Shown here: positions 1-11,954 of the stretch, piece after piece
Numbering within the stretch: position 1 is the stretch's first letter
Layout: every line of letters begins with the position of its first letter
Origin: Scytalidium lignicola
Taxonomy: Eukaryota > Ascomycota > Leotiomycetes
DNA length: 64,000 nt
Assembly: GCA_002812745.2 (NCBI GenBank)
Contig: NCSJ02000199.1
Location: 1-64,000, forward strand
Direction: 5' to 3'
Notes under the pieces: generated by a model
Databases searched by the model: none
Seen by the model: the letters and a program-made list of their open reading frames with translations, nothing else
What the model was told of the DNA's origin: nothing
Made by a program: the position numbers and the translations under genes

Positions 1-761
1 GAAATGAGTCCGATAATCTGTATAGAAAGGGAGCGGAGTTATGAATGGCAATGGGATGGGAATCGAAGATGAGAATATTGTCAAGTCAATCAGTTCTTGC
101 GTCGTCGCGCTGTTCTTCTCTTATCGCCTTCCTTTCTCTCTGAGAGGGGCTAAAGCGGTTAACGGCTCAACTGTAATAGTTAAATAGAAAGGAACATAGC
201 AGTTGACGCAAATGTAATATCTTACCTGTGTCTACTGATTCTCTTTTACTCTCCCAAAATTGCTCATCCGTATATCCATCCCTCCGCTCACCAATCGGTA
301 CGACTAAACCAGTTAATTTGCTTTGAAACAACATTTTCCTCCCATGAAAACCATTGAACAATTCCGTAATTTTTATTTAAATTCTTTTTGTCAGTACCTC
401 CTTACTCAGTTATCTATTCTTCTTCCAATCATGTTTCTAGTTTCCTACTATTGTGGCGTAGTTAGTTATCCCTACCCCGCAACCCCGCGAATCTGGTTGC
501 ATGAGCACAGTATCTGCTTTTGCCTCGGGACTAACTAGGTGCCTTCCAACTTCCCCTCTTCTTCGGAGAGCACTATTATTTTCATATTTATGTACTGTGG
601 CTATTTATTTATATGAAGGGGTTGCGTGTTTATTAAAATAGGCTTTTCTATTATATCGTAAAGTCAGAGAAATTAATTTACAGTCTTTCACTTCGGCGGA
701 CCTTTATATAGATAGTTGATCAATTAACTTGAACTTTCCGTATAGATAAAGTAAGAGAGAG
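1..761. other. Intergenic, upstream of AtuA-like gene
   Basis: AT-rich sequence with only short overlapping open frames that lack codon structure, domains or splice logic. The last ~100 bases before 762 presumably hold the core promoter of the AtuA-like gene; no specific site can be named. Confidence 0.5.
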
Positions 762-2933
762 ATGCAGCGAGATCGTCCTATTCGAATTGCAGGTTCGTCT
801 ACTCATCTCTGCGTTTCCAATTTTGTTTTTCTTGAGAATACTCGATTCAAAGCTCTTTATATTGGATCAGTTTTTGAAAGAGTGCTGGGATTGAATTTCA
901 TCAGCTCTTTGAATACCACCTTCTCTAATACCTTCTCTAATCTCAAATAAAATCGCTAGAAAATAATTAGCATCCCCTCTTTTTAATAATATTTTTATAC
1001 CTTCCCACCTTCCCTAGGCTCTAGGATAAATTTATATCTCTCGAACGCCAAACTGACCACCTTCTAGGAGCATCTGGCAGTGCATCAGACCGTCGGCATG
1101 CATTTACCGCCTTCGCATCCAACTATCCCAATGATCCTGTCGATGTCATAATCGGCGACTGGCTATCAGAAGCCAATCTCACGTCCCTGAATGCAAAGAA
1201 ATTAGGTGGAGAGGTAGGCTATGAACCTACATTCCTCGAAGCACTCGAACCAGCGCTAGATAATATCTCCAAATATGGGATTAGAGTTGCCGTTAATGCT
1301 GGTGGGAATGATTGCAAAGCTTTGGTGGAGGAGGTGAGGAAGATGATTAAAAAATATGGATTGGAAGGACAGTTGAAGGTGGCGTGGATTGAGGGTGATG
1401 AGTGTTTGAGTGTGGTGAGAGATCGATTGACTAAGTCTGAGAGTGGAAAGAGGAGCCCGGACAATGAATTCGAGAATATCTGCACCAAGGAATCATTATC
1501 TGACTGGCCATTCAAAAACAGCATTATAGGTGCTCAGGCCTATCTCGGCGGGCTAGGCATAGCCAAAGCTTTCGAAGAAGGTGCCTCCATCGTCTTAGCT
1601 GGTCGTGTTAGTGATGCTTCACCGGTCATTGGCGCAGCATATTGGTGGCACAACTGGTCGCGTTCTGATTTGTCCCAGCTAGCAAATGCTTTTGTTACTG
1701 GGCATCTTATTGAATGCTCTAACTACGTTTGCGGTGGGAATTTCACTGGTTTCAAGGACCTCGAAAAGGGGTGGAATGATATCGGATATCCCATCGCGGA
1801 GATCGGACGTGGCGGGGAAGTAGTAATTACGAAACAGAAGGGAACGGGCGGCGCTGTGACAGTGGACACTTGCAAAGCACAGTTATTGTATGAAATTCAA
1901 GGCCCCTGGTATTTTAACAGTGACGTGACGGCGATTCTGGACGAGATTGAATTCGAGCAGCTGTACTCTGATCGCGTGGCTCTAAAAGGTGTTAAAGCTG
2001 GACCACCGCCTCCGACAACCAAAATTGGGATTACAGCCAATGGAGGCTACCAAGCGGAAGTTCACTGGTTCTTGGTCGGGTTAGATATTGAGGATAAAGC
2101 CAAGATGCTTGAACAGCAAATTCGACATGCTCTAGGCGATACCTCCCGATATCATGTATTGAAATTCACACTGAATGGAAGTGCTCGAGAAAATCCGACA
2201 GATCAAAATTCTGCGACTGTAGACTTTCGAGTCTTTGCTCAGTCACGAGATATCAACGCTCTTGCACCTAACAAATTCCTTCGTCCGATCATAGATCTCG
2301 TCATGTGCAGTTATCCTGGCGCTACCTTCCACCTGGATTTCCGTCAAGGGATTCCGAAACCAATCTTTGAGTACTATGTGACTCTTTTACCGCAGAACGA
2401 TCTTCATCATGTGGTTCATTTGCACGATGAAAGGGCTATTGCCATTTCACCACCGACCATAACTAAGATATATCCATCACAACAACCCAGTCATGACACT
2501 ACAATACTAGCACATAAGGATTTTGGTGAGACTGTTCGAGGACCACTAGGATGGATTGTTCATGCGAGGTCCGGCGACAAGGGTTCAAATGCGAATGTTG
2601 GATTCTGGGTAAGACACCAGGATGAGTATAACTGGTTACGGATGATTCTCAGTACAGAAGAACTAAAGAACTTACTTGCTAAAGAATACAGAGGGAATAA
2701 AATTGTGAGGAATCCATAGATTTTGTAAACCGGAGTTTAAAGGTTACTGATTGTCATAGGATCGATTCGAGTTGCCAAATATCCGGGCCGTACATTTCCT
2801 CCTCCATGACCATCTTGATCGAGGTGTTAGCTGTTCAAGCACCTACGATTTTCTTGCTAAAAATGTTGCTGAATATATTCGAAGCCGCTATGTCGATCTA
2901 CCAAAGAAATTTTTGAACCGAGAAAGGTTGTAG
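762..2933 (+). CDS. AtuA-like / DUF1446 family protein
   Basis: Three exons can be assembled: 762-792, 1068-2704 and 2760-2933, giving about 613 residues. The first exon reads MQRDRPIRIA and splices (donor GTTCGT, 275-nt intron) in phase into GASGSASDRRHAF, the conserved start of fungal DUF1446 proteins. The middle holds the AtuA-type Rossmann-like region (VIIGDWLSEANL, GYEPTFLEALEPAL, RVAVNAGGND, VLAGRVSDASP, IECSNYVCGG). The C-terminus carries the small AtuA-like domain (ARSGDKGSNANVGFW), completed only by the third exon (FELPNIRAVHFLLHDHLDRG). In Pseudomonas the family founder AtuA belongs to acyclic terpene utilisation; its biochemical role is unclear, and in fungi it is essentially unknown. 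No carboxylase or acyl-CoA partner gene lies nearby. The family call is strong; the substrate is unknown. Confidence 0.9.
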
Positions 2934-2951
2934 ACTTTTACAATATGCGTA

Positions 2952-3449
2952 TCAAGTTGTCTCATCTAATGCTTGTTCGGTCTTGTCTGCAACTCGTGTT
3001 CTTGGACTTGATATTGCAGAAATTTGCACGCGGAAGCTATTCACTAGGTCTGCGGCTCCCGAGCCAACTACCAACACTAATCTGCACGTAGCAAGAACCA
3101 ATAGTATTATACTGGCTATAAGAAGAGCAACGGTTGCGAGGAGACACAATGGAATAGCGTGCCATACTTTAATTCTCAACAATAGGCACATTCCTCGCGA
3201 TCCATTCTGGTTCTTCGGTTCTAGGATAGCTGCTTTGATTTGTTGGAATGGGCATTCTGCTACTGTCTGCAATGCTATAGGAGGTTCTGAAACTCTACTC
3301 TCGGTGTCTGCTTCCTTTTCTTTGTCATATGACTGGGAAATAATGATTTCTGGGTGTTGCTCGCTATGATGGGGTGTATCAATAGACCTATAGCGGCGCT
3401 GGGCACGACTTGGTTGGTGGGAACTCCTGTGTTTCGTTGATGTAGGCAT
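2952..3449 (-). CDS. Small single-pass membrane protein, hypothetical
   Basis: A 165-residue intronless frame converges tail to tail with the AtuA-like gene, only 18 nt apart. The first ~100 residues are polar and Ser/Arg/Glu-rich. A hydrophobic stretch at about residues 94-127 (LLATVALLIASIILLVLATC and flanks) can form one membrane helix, followed by a short polar tail. The family is not recognised. The helix and the clean ATG support a gene, but transcription is not shown and the opposite strand also has a 128-residue open frame. Confidence 0.45.
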   Translation of the reverse strand: MPTSTKHRSSHQPSRAQRRYRSIDTPHHSEQHPEIIISQSYDKEKEADTESRVSEPPIALQTVAECPFQQIKAAILEPKNQNGSRGMCLLLRIKVWHAIPLCLLATVALLIASIILLVLATCRLVLVVGSGAADLVNSFRVQISAISSPRTRVADKTEQALDETT

Positions 3450-4739
3450 ATTGTATGTTATAGTGTTCTATATCCGATCCTGTGTTGCAAATCCTGCAGG
3501 CTAGGAGGTAGTTAGATGGACAGATGGTAGCATTTTATCTGGTTTTCTGTGTAAGTCTCAGTCTCAACAAAAAGTCGGGCAAGGGTGTCCTCATGATATC
3601 GTCATCGAGTTTGGAGAAAGCCATTTCTATACAAGCAGGGCGAAAGTCGGAGGCAGTGACAAGGGCAGTGTAGATTTTGCGCAAATGCAGAACGAGTAAT
3701 CGGTATCTTTCGCTCCACCTTCCAACAACGAGGCAGACCTCGGAACATGTACTGTACACACCATGAGAAAACTTTGGAGGGTGCAAGTATTGCAGGGAGA
3801 GTCGCTATAGGAAGTTCCACGTGGTGACATATCTGTTGATTGGTAACTAGCATGCCAATGCACGTATCCTTGGAGCCTCATCTAGAGAGAAGGTTTGCCT
3901 AGAACGAGGAAAAGTGCGAACCAAAATGACGCCTCCTATACATGGTTCTCGCCCGATGCAGCTTGAGGTGGCACCTCTCAAGAAAATAATAGCCCCGATT
4001 ACTAGGAAGTGATGCCTGGCATGCGGAGAAAGAGAAAATACTCGGTCTTAAGAACGCTTTTGAAGCCCATCAAATTCACGTGCTTTGACGGAAAGAAGAA
4101 ATGTAGAGCGAAATTAAAATGAATGGTGATAGTAATGTTTCAAGAACAAATTTATATGCATTCGTAAGCTCATAAAGACAGCGTTAAGACTCCGTGTCAG
4201 AAGCCTAATAAAAACAGAAGAGACCACAAACCTTGACAGCGTGAAGGTGACACAACCACTGCCAAAAGGCAGGCACTCTCGCAACGCGGCGGTGTCTCAC
4301 TTCAAGCTGTTTCGGGACACCGATTTCACAGCCTTGTGTTACCCAATTGCCAAGCCCGTTTACGGCCCGCCTTGAATGCCGCCGCAGTCAAAAGAACATT
4401 CTTCCATATTGCCTCGAAAATGAGTTCTCCCTCGCTGTTGTCGAGGTCGAGTATTTGCGGCGATAATTATGAGGGGTAGTTTTTTGGCGGAAGAGCAATC
4501 TGACCGCTTGCCGAACTGGGCGTCCGTCCGCCACTGCGCTACTCGTACACACCACCACGACAACAGACGTCACGGTCCCTCATCTCGAGCTCATCAAGCT
4601 CCCACCAATGTAGCTCTCCAGCTCCACGGCTTGAACGCTTCAACCACAAGCATCTACATGCACTAGACATTGATTTCTATGAGCCCTTCAAGCTAAAGTC
4701 TAATTTCATTTTCTTATTACCCACCATCAATTCATCACA
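3450..4739. other. Divergent intergenic region
   Basis: It separates the small membrane protein (-) from the conserved protein (+). Three overlapping minus-strand frames at 3535-3881 have no domain or codon support. Two CACGTG words occur, at about 3819 and 4077. A CT/AC-rich leader runs up to the ATG at 4740, as is usual for fungal 5' UTRs. Confidence 0.5.
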
Positions 4740-5951
4740 ATGGTCCTCCCGGACTCCCAAGTCGACGGCTTGGATGAGTCCACTCCTCAATCCGACACCG
4801 ACCCATACTTCCAATCCGACTCAGCCTCGACACCCTTCAGTATCGACACCACTAATTTCCCCAAACCAATTCCCCTAATCGGACCCCTCTTCGGCTTCAA
4901 CGACAAGCTCCAGGCAAAGATCATCAACAAGCGACTTCTAGAGATGCAAAATGTGCTCAAACGACCCCCAACCCACGACGAAGCCAATGCGCTGGCATAC
5001 TGGTCTGCGAAGCAATTATCCCTGTACTCATATGGTCCACCAGCAGGTATATCAGCAGGTTGTTATCGCGCATATAACACAATGTCCACGTTTCAATTCC
5101 CGTTCTTCAAACCCAATCCCGAGACTTTCACGCCCACGGTGTTCCCGCCGGTGATGCCGTTCCTGAGCGGTCGTGCAGCCGTCATAGCATGGCACGCATT
5201 GCGCTTTGCTACCTACGGCTTTGTTGGGAACTTTGTGTCTCAGATTCTGTTCGGGAGTTACTCCGTCAGCGTCGCGACTGTTGGAGAGATGGGCGATCCA
5301 AGATTGAAGAACTACTTAGAAATCGTGCGAAAGATTTCGAGAGAACGATTAAGTGGTGTGGCGGGTCAGCCTGGAGGCCCAGGACAACAGCAGCAGCAGC
5401 AGCAGCAGAGACTACCTCAGAACCAACGGCAAACCCCGGTGGACGATGCTAGCCCTACGGCGGGAACGTACGGAGACGAAGGGACGAGCTATAGCTACGG
5501 CGATGTCCCTGCCCCGGATTCGGGCGATGCATATCAAAATTCTTCTCTACAGTCACAATCAGAGTCACAGTTACCTCCTCAACCTAGAAGACAATTCCCT
5601 ACTCGCCCCTCCGTGCCTTCAACTCCCTATCCTACAGCCACCTCCTCTTCCCCATCCGATAAATCACAACCCTTCGACTTCTTCGACGACGCCTCACCAA
5701 CCGGTGGTCAAGGCTCGGTGGACACACCATCCTTCCAACAGCAGCAACAAACTAAAGCCATGGCATCTCCATCAGGGGAGTCGACGTGGGCAAGAATCAG
5801 AGCAGGTGCATTGTCTTCATCGCCTGGATCGCCACCTACACCACCACAATCTTCGGATGGGAGTGAGAGTCAGCGGGAATTCGATGCTAAACTTGAGAGG
5901 GAGAGAAGGGGTGGGGACTTTGATAGCAGTAGTGGGCAGAAGCGGTGGTAA
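4740..5951 (+). CDS. Conserved fungal protein with low-complexity tail
   Basis: A single-exon frame of 403 residues. Residues ~35-200 look folded and conserved (FPKPIPLIGPLFGFNDKLQ, SAKQLSLYSYGPPAGISAG, FLSGRAAVIAWHALRFATYG) and include moderately hydrophobic stretches around 135-185 that may associate with a membrane. From ~residue 215 the protein is Gln/Ser/Pro-rich: an eight-residue polyglutamine run encoded by CAG repeats near 5389-5410, then QQQQQ and SPSS tracts, probably disordered. The overall shape recalls uncharacterised ascomycete membrane-associated proteins; I do not recognise a named family. The ATG context (ATCACAATGG) is favourable. Confidence 0.8.
   Translation: MVLPDSQVDGLDESTPQSDTDPYFQSDSASTPFSIDTTNFPKPIPLIGPLFGFNDKLQAKIINKRLLEMQNVLKRPPTHDEANALAYWSAKQLSLYSYGPPAGISAGCYRAYNTMSTFQFPFFKPNPETFTPTVFPPVMPFLSGRAAVIAWHALRFATYGFVGNFVSQILFGSYSVSVATVGEMGDPRLKNYLEIVRKISRERLSGVAGQPGGPGQQQQQQQQRLPQNQRQTPVDDASPTAGTYGDEGTSYSYGDVPAPDSGDAYQNSSLQSQSESQLPPQPRRQFPTRPSVPSTPYPTATSSSPSDKSQPFDFFDDASPTGGQGSVDTPSFQQQQQTKAMASPSGESTWARIRAGALSSSPGSPPTPPQSSDGSESQREFDAKLERERRGGDFDSSSGQKRW
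5389..5411 (+). repeat. CAG microsatellite encoding polyglutamine
   Basis: An uninterrupted CAG run inside the coding sequence encodes the Gln tract of the conserved fungal protein. Such tracts vary in length between isolates. Confidence 0.9.
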
Positions 5952-6325
5952 GTAAGGCTGTAAATTTGTTAAAAAGGAGGTGCATGTATAAAATTATAAG
6001 CTCAAGGCATGTAAATGCGGTTCATACGTTGTATACCAATAAGAAGTCAAACTCAATAAAACCACAAAATTTCTCCACTTAATACCCTGGCTTGAGTGGG
6101 TAAATTTTTCTTTTAATTATAGGTTTAGACTGGATTTTAGTAAAGTTATCTTGATTAAGTAGACACAGAAGTAATGGATTTAATTGGAATAAGTTGACAT
6201 TAGCCTAAGCTATGTCGATAATCTAAAAAATTTCACTAAGTCTAAAACCTCACACGCACATTAGCACTACCATAAGGATCCTGATGCGTTCAAGATGAGA
6301 GATCATGCTAGACAGAGTGCTATGC
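5952..6325. other. Convergent 3' intergenic spacer
   Basis: AT-rich spacer between the stop at 5951 (+) and the stop of the mannosidase at 6326 (-). It should hold both 3' UTRs and poly(A) signals (for example CAATAAAA near 6054-6061). No gene seen. Confidence 0.55.
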
Positions 6326-8193
6326 TTAGATGTTTGGACCTGCAACCTTAACAGGATGAGCCTCAGTATTGAAGACAAACTGATTCTTCCCGTTATGGTC
6401 AACCTGGAAGACATTATCCTAATTAAAAGAGTTAGTCTATCTCTCAACGTGGTCCATCCTTCCAACAGCCCCTTTTATTGCGATATCTATTAGGAGAAAA
6501 TAAAATAACGCGTAACTTACCGGCGCATGAATCAAATAACTGTACTTCATAACCTCCGCAAATAAGAAGCTATCCTGATTATCAAAGAACCCTCCACCAC
6601 CGGGAGTATTAACATCCTGGATCTCAGCGTAGCCGCTGCCTACCCTCGTGGTCTTGTTAATTGCTACGAACGCATCCCATGCCCAGTCCCTGTACGTCTG
6701 GTCACCGGTAATGCGGTATGCGTAGTAGTAGCTTTCAATGACTTCTGGACGAAGGATGTAGTTACCATCAGTGATAAAGAAGCCCGATGTGTCGTAGAAG
6801 GCTTGTTGGTCGGCCGGAACGGGCTCATTGTTTCCTAGTGGTCCATCGGTTACCCAGTTGAATATTTCTGGGCCGATACCAGTTGCCGTTGAGGCGTAGG
6901 TGTCATGGCAGCCGTTTACAAGCTCGAGGCCAAAGTCAATATATTTCTGCTCGTTGAGGACGGAGCCACCAAGAAGGAAGGAGCCTCCATCAAAGCAAGC
7001 AACTGAGCTAATGTATCAGCCACAGATTGTCTCCACTATTTCAGGATATAGGGGTAACTTACGATGTTCAGAAGAATAGATCAAGTCTGTTCCAGAAAAT
7101 TGTGCAACAAATGTCAGATTAGGTTTGCTGGAAGGATGGCTAGCAAGATTGGCAATGGTCGAATCTGCAGCCGCAACCCACCTATCCTTGTAACTTGCAA
7201 ATCGAGTCGAGTCATAGACATACATCTTCAGGAGATACTCGTAGAAACTATCATCTCCACCAACCCAGCCGCCTGATGCATCCTGGAACAGCCCAGTATT
7301 GATATCCACATTTGTACCTACCAATCCGGGGAAAGGCTCTGAGGAGGAAGGTTCAGGGTTCAAGAGGAAGGATTCGCCCTTTTGAGAGAGTGCTCCGTAT
7401 GTTTCATTTCCGGTGAGATCAGACAATCGAGTCCACTCTAGGACGAGTGATCCTATAGTAGCTAGACCGTTGGTGGTAGAACCATCCGTCCGTGGTGGGT
7501 CGTAGAAAAGATTGTTACTTGGGATTCCCGTAGGTGTGTCAAATGCGAATGCTAGGTTATCAGCCAAGTTCTTAGCTTGAGCAAGCACTGCTTCTACTGC
7601 AGTTTTGTTCGTGGTAAGATTTGAGAGAGGTCCAGTCAAAAGATCGTAACCTAGGTTAATTAGTTTCATACTATATCTCTTATTTTTTGCGGATATTGAT
7701 ATTACATACCGGCCAGCATGCCCCCTAGATAACGAATGGTAGTCTCAAAGAGAGAAATCTCTGTGCTATCCGGCGCCGTTGTGCTAAAATCAATTGTGGG
7801 AATAAAGTTTAAGATTGTATTCACAACGGCGGTGTTCTGCATCACCAATGCTGTTGAGAAGGCATCAACAGCACTAGCTCCCCATCCATTTCTATTATTA
7901 TAATGTTAGAATGGAGTTTCATAAATGATTGTGGAATTGGCCTAGTTTAGCTACCGTGAATCTCCAAATCCGTTAGATACAGGGTGGAGCTCATCATGAG
8001 GGAAAGCAAACTGCGTGTACCCATCCCAAGCCACCTGGAAAGCAGCTTTTACGGCATCTGCACGCTGCACGTTCAGAGTGTGGTTATCCGGACGACTGCT
8101 CTGTCTTGCTGAGAGAGAGTGACCCCGAGGTGCCGCAAGCACACCCGCAGAGCACAAGACGAGAACCGAACCAACCGATAGTAAAGAACGCAT
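6326..8193 (-). CDS. Secreted class I alpha-1,2-mannosidase, GH47
   Basis: Five exons (8193-7955, 7891-7710, 7650-7063, 7002-6521, 6418-6326) join in phase to 527 residues, the normal size for fungal GH47. A signal peptide is plain at the N-terminus ([20 protein letters not shown]). GH47 blocks follow in order: [70 protein letters not shown], a long [18 protein letters not shown] block, [14 protein letters not shown], and the terminal NTEAHP whose Thr binds calcium in the family. The enzyme trims terminal alpha-1,2-linked mannose from N-glycans; the signal peptide without a membrane anchor suggests secretion, like Aspergillus MsdS. Several potential N-glycosylation sites (NLTTNKT, NETYG, NLTF) occur. 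Confidence 0.95.
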
Positions 8194-9504
8194 GACAAAT
8201 TAAGAGCAAGGGATCCTATATCTCCCTATCTTTATTGCAGAGATAGCGACAGAAACGCAGAACTTATTCAATTAACTCGGAACTCCTTTCAATTGAACTC
8301 TTGAGAAGTCAAAGAAAAAAGAATAACAGGAAGGAACTCGAGAAGAGAGTGGGAAGAGACGCGTTCTTACCTTTGGAGTTGGAATTGTCACATCTGGAAG
8401 GAGCCAGCTTCGGAGGGGCCTGTAATTCATCATCTCGGCCTTGCATAACGATTATGCGAGGGGAAGGAAGTATGGATGAGAAAACCCCCAGTCCGAGTCC
8501 CTCTGATTGAATGAGGCCGAGAATTGCTCTAGCATCCCATGAAAGCTGTACCCTGCGAGAGTCAGGCACGCGCCGTTGATCTTGCGAATAGAAAGAGGCT
8601 GGCCGGAAGGTAGATACCTAGTAGGGCAGAGGACGTCGATAAATACAAGGTACTGCGGGGTACCACAACCCAGCTTTGGATGGCGATTGTGATGATCTGT
8701 AGCTCAACTTCCTTGATCGTCCTAGACGCACATAATAGCATTCACCCGAGCGCAACTCCGGCACTGCTGAGCGAGATGTACGCGGTCAACTGTACTTCAA
8801 CATTAACTTCCATTGGAGTAACGTTGTGTTGTCCAATGCAGGTAATACCGGCGTTTTCATGTGCTGGATCCTGGGGGTTGTGGATACCCCCGCGAGGAAA
8901 ACCTACGCGCATTGAGGGGTGAATGCATGTGTCTGGTGCCTAGATATCTCGTATTAACGGCTAGACTGGCCGTTTTAAAGGAATAATTCATGTACAGGTC
9001 AGATCATAGAACGATATGATGACATCTGCCGGAGCTGACAACGGATCAGTGGCCATCTATTCGTTTCAAATGCGGAAGGTATATAACTGTCCTCGATAAT
9101 TTCTAAATATAAAAAGTCCAATGGCCTTTTCTAGCTCGAAAGGGAAGCTAATTATGTGGTAAAATATATGAAAGGATGTGTAATCTGTGCTAGAACTATT
9201 GTAGTCACATAGGTAAAGCCAATGACCCCCTCGATAAAAAAAACAAAAACATAGTGCATCCACATGACTAATGGGTACAGACAATATTATAACAAGATAA
9301 AGAATATCAACGAAACCACAGAGCAAACAATAACACNAAAAAAGTCTAGTATTCGGAACAAAACAACGCTTGTAATCCAATCTTTATACCCGTCTATACA
9401 AACCCACCGTCAAAACATAGAACAACCCATATCGCCCGTAAAAGATTCGCCAAATCAAAAGCGCTAAATTATGAGATATTCACACACTTCTGCCCTCTGT
9501 ATTG
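8194..9504. other. Intergenic region, no gene seen
   Basis: It covers the promoter of the GH47 gene (just above 8193) and the 3' side of the next Zn2Cys6 gene. Open frames on both strands around 8301-8569 overlap one another and have no support. One N precedes an A-run at 9337. Confidence 0.5.
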
Positions 9505-11288
9505 TCAATACTGCTCACATACGACAGGATTCCGAACAATATGCAATCCTTCCTCCATCCACGCTGCTCTCCTCTTCTTAATGATCTTCACCAGCGTAAG
9601 AGTCCTCTTAACACCATCATTTTCCGCAATATGCTCTAAATTCCGAACGCAATACTCACTTACGTTTTCCTTCACACCAATCGCCGACGCAGCAATCATG
9701 AGAGGCCATATGATAAGGAATATGCCGTTCATTTGCGGACCTGGGAGGTTTCTGTTTTTGTCCATGGAGCAGTAGTACTGGCTAAGCACACTGACACAGA
9801 TATCCGTTGAGAGTGAGGATATGATAGTAAGAGATTTCTGATGGAGAAGGGAGTAGTCCATCGAGATGGAAAAGGGATCAAGTTTAGCTAAGTAGGTGAG
9901 GATGATGTTGTTCACTATGATTCGTACCCATCGATAGTTGTTATATATTCGTGCTGTCCATTGGTCCTTGTAGATATGATACTGGTCGTTGAAGTTAAAC
10001 AGGTTATCCTTGGCCTCTGGTGTAACTGTGTGGGTAGTATAATTCCAGTGAGGCGCGAGGTTTGCGTACCAAGCGTCCAAGTCAGCTTCGAGACCAAGTG
10101 CCTCGTAAATGGTAAGCATAGGGTCAATATCTTCTCTTGCCTGTAAAGATGCGGATAATTGAACAACGCGAATTGTTATTCCTAGGAGAACTGACGCTGG
10201 GCTATCTTCCTCCGTCTGTGCTCGTTGGTTCTGAAGGAATAGTTCCTCTTGAGCTTGAGGAAAAGCCTGTTTTGATTGAATGTAGCTGACACACTGCGAT
10301 AAGTCAGCATGAACTCCTCTTCATTGGATTGTAAGGCATACCGTTTGGAATAAGAACTGCAGCTGTACTCTTGGAGAGGGCACATGTAGGATATTTCGGG
10401 CGCTAACCTTGCGCAATAGTGCTGCCCCTCCTTCAAGATGTATACGCCAAGAGGACGTATTATCAGGCGTAGCATTAACCATCTAAAGAGAACTAAGTTT
10501 GAGAGGCCTAGCTTAAATGCAAAAAAGACGTACCTCGAAAGCTGACAGCAAGATAATTGCTTTGAAAGTACGGCCGAGTTCCTTATCAGACGCTTCAGGA
10601 TTCTGCAGGATGTCCATTATCTGTCGCAGAATCTCCGCATACTTTTCCCTAGCAACGACCATGAATTTCTCGTCTTTCCGTACGTTGGACAGTCCAGCGA
10701 GGCCCACACATGAGACAGCATCGAATGCCATTTCATTAGTTGCAACTTCATTCCACAGTGACTGTCGAATTGTTTGTAGAGCGGACTTTGGATTATTTGT
10801 CATGAGAGTAGAGTAATGTGTAAAGAAAAATCCAATACCTTGATACTCTAAAGGAGCATCGGGCTTGCCGAATGCAAGACATAAATCCCAAGGACTTGCG
10901 AGCACTCTCTCCATAGTTGGCAGTGGAGAGCTTGAGTTCTCGTTGCCGTCTTCACTTTGCTTGGAATTACTTTTTTGAGGTGCTCGGATTTTTCTAATAA
11001 TTCTATCATTTTCATCACGGAACATTAGGGATAAGGGGTCACGATAGCCGGGACATGGTTTCTTTATTCTCGAGCACTGAGAACAGCCAGTCTCACGCAG
11101 GTCGCACTATGCAAGATAAGCACTGTACCATAACCAAGGGGGTTGAGATTGAATCAAAGATTGTAGAGAGGTGTTGAATAGGATGGTAGCTGTAGAGATA
11201 GAGTAGATAAATGGTATTGATGCCATACCTTGATTCTCCTCTGCCGACAGCTGGAGCAGCCTTTACTTGCTATGCCACAGTAAACCAT
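9505..11288 (-). CDS. Zn(II)2Cys6 fungal transcription factor
   Basis: Five exons in perfect phase 0 (11288-11229, 11106-10534, 10482-10408, 10362-10342, 10293-9505) give 505 residues. The zinc cluster is split by the first intron: GCSSCRQRRIK in exon 1 and CDLRETGCSQCSRIKKPC in exon 2, together the six cysteines of a binuclear GAL4-type domain at residues ~10-38. The remainder (SPWDLCLAFGKPDAPLEYQG, helical segments up to VRNPVVCEQY) resembles the DUF3468/fungal_trans_2 region of short C6 factors. The fourth exon is only 21 nt (LQFLFQT) yet is needed to keep frame. A nuclear DNA-binding regulator; targets unknown. The RTA1 gene lies 0.67 kb away on the same strand and could be a target, which is only inference. 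Confidence 0.88.
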
Positions 11289-11954
11289 GATGACCGACCC
11301 TACCAATTCGTGTACTGAATACCAAGACCTATGATACACAATTACGATCTGTTGAAACACCTGTAAACACAGAGTGAGCAGCTGGTTTAAATGTTTCTTG
11401 AAAGGCGGAAGCGTTCTCTGCCCTGGCAGCCGAACCGCCCTGAACGGAGTTCGGTGCACCGCGGGTGGTAATAAGCCGTCGTCATATTGTGGCTCTGCTC
11501 TGCCTGCTAGTGCCATCAGCTCGCACTGCCAACGTACGTGAAGCGACCCCGATTTTAAGCATAACTGGCTTCCCTGCCTCTCTCTGGCTCGTTGTGGTGC
11601 GCAGGGCTTGGGCACTGCCTTGGGACTTAAATCCAACGTCAACATCTAAAGAGGGGAATAGAGAGCGTGATAGTAAACTGAGGTGAATTTCTTGGTCTAA
11701 TGTTCTTCCAAAATATTTGTTATATAATTTTGCCAAAAATTAATCTAATCTATTTCAAACAAAAGAACACATGTCCACCACCTTCAATGCATCTTTGCCG
11801 ACCCTCGACTTATCAAAAATATGTTACCAGTTCAACTAGTTCAACGTACGATCATCTAATTAATCCTCTAATTCACTAAAGCTCAGACATCCATCTCAGT
11901 TTTCCGAAACGATCGTCTTCAATTCAAACGTTGGTTGCCATTTCATTCGGCATC
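11289..11954. other. Spacer between RTA1 gene and C6 regulator
   Basis: Promoter of the Zn2Cys6 gene and 3' flank of the RTA1 gene, both on the minus strand. Frames at 11465-11736 are mutually overlapping and unsupported. No sites named. Confidence 0.45.

Noticed and set aside
3535..3881. Three overlapping minus-strand frames of 83-84 codons
   Set aside because: They overlap in different frames, have no domain, signal peptide or splice logic, and lie in a divergent promoter region.
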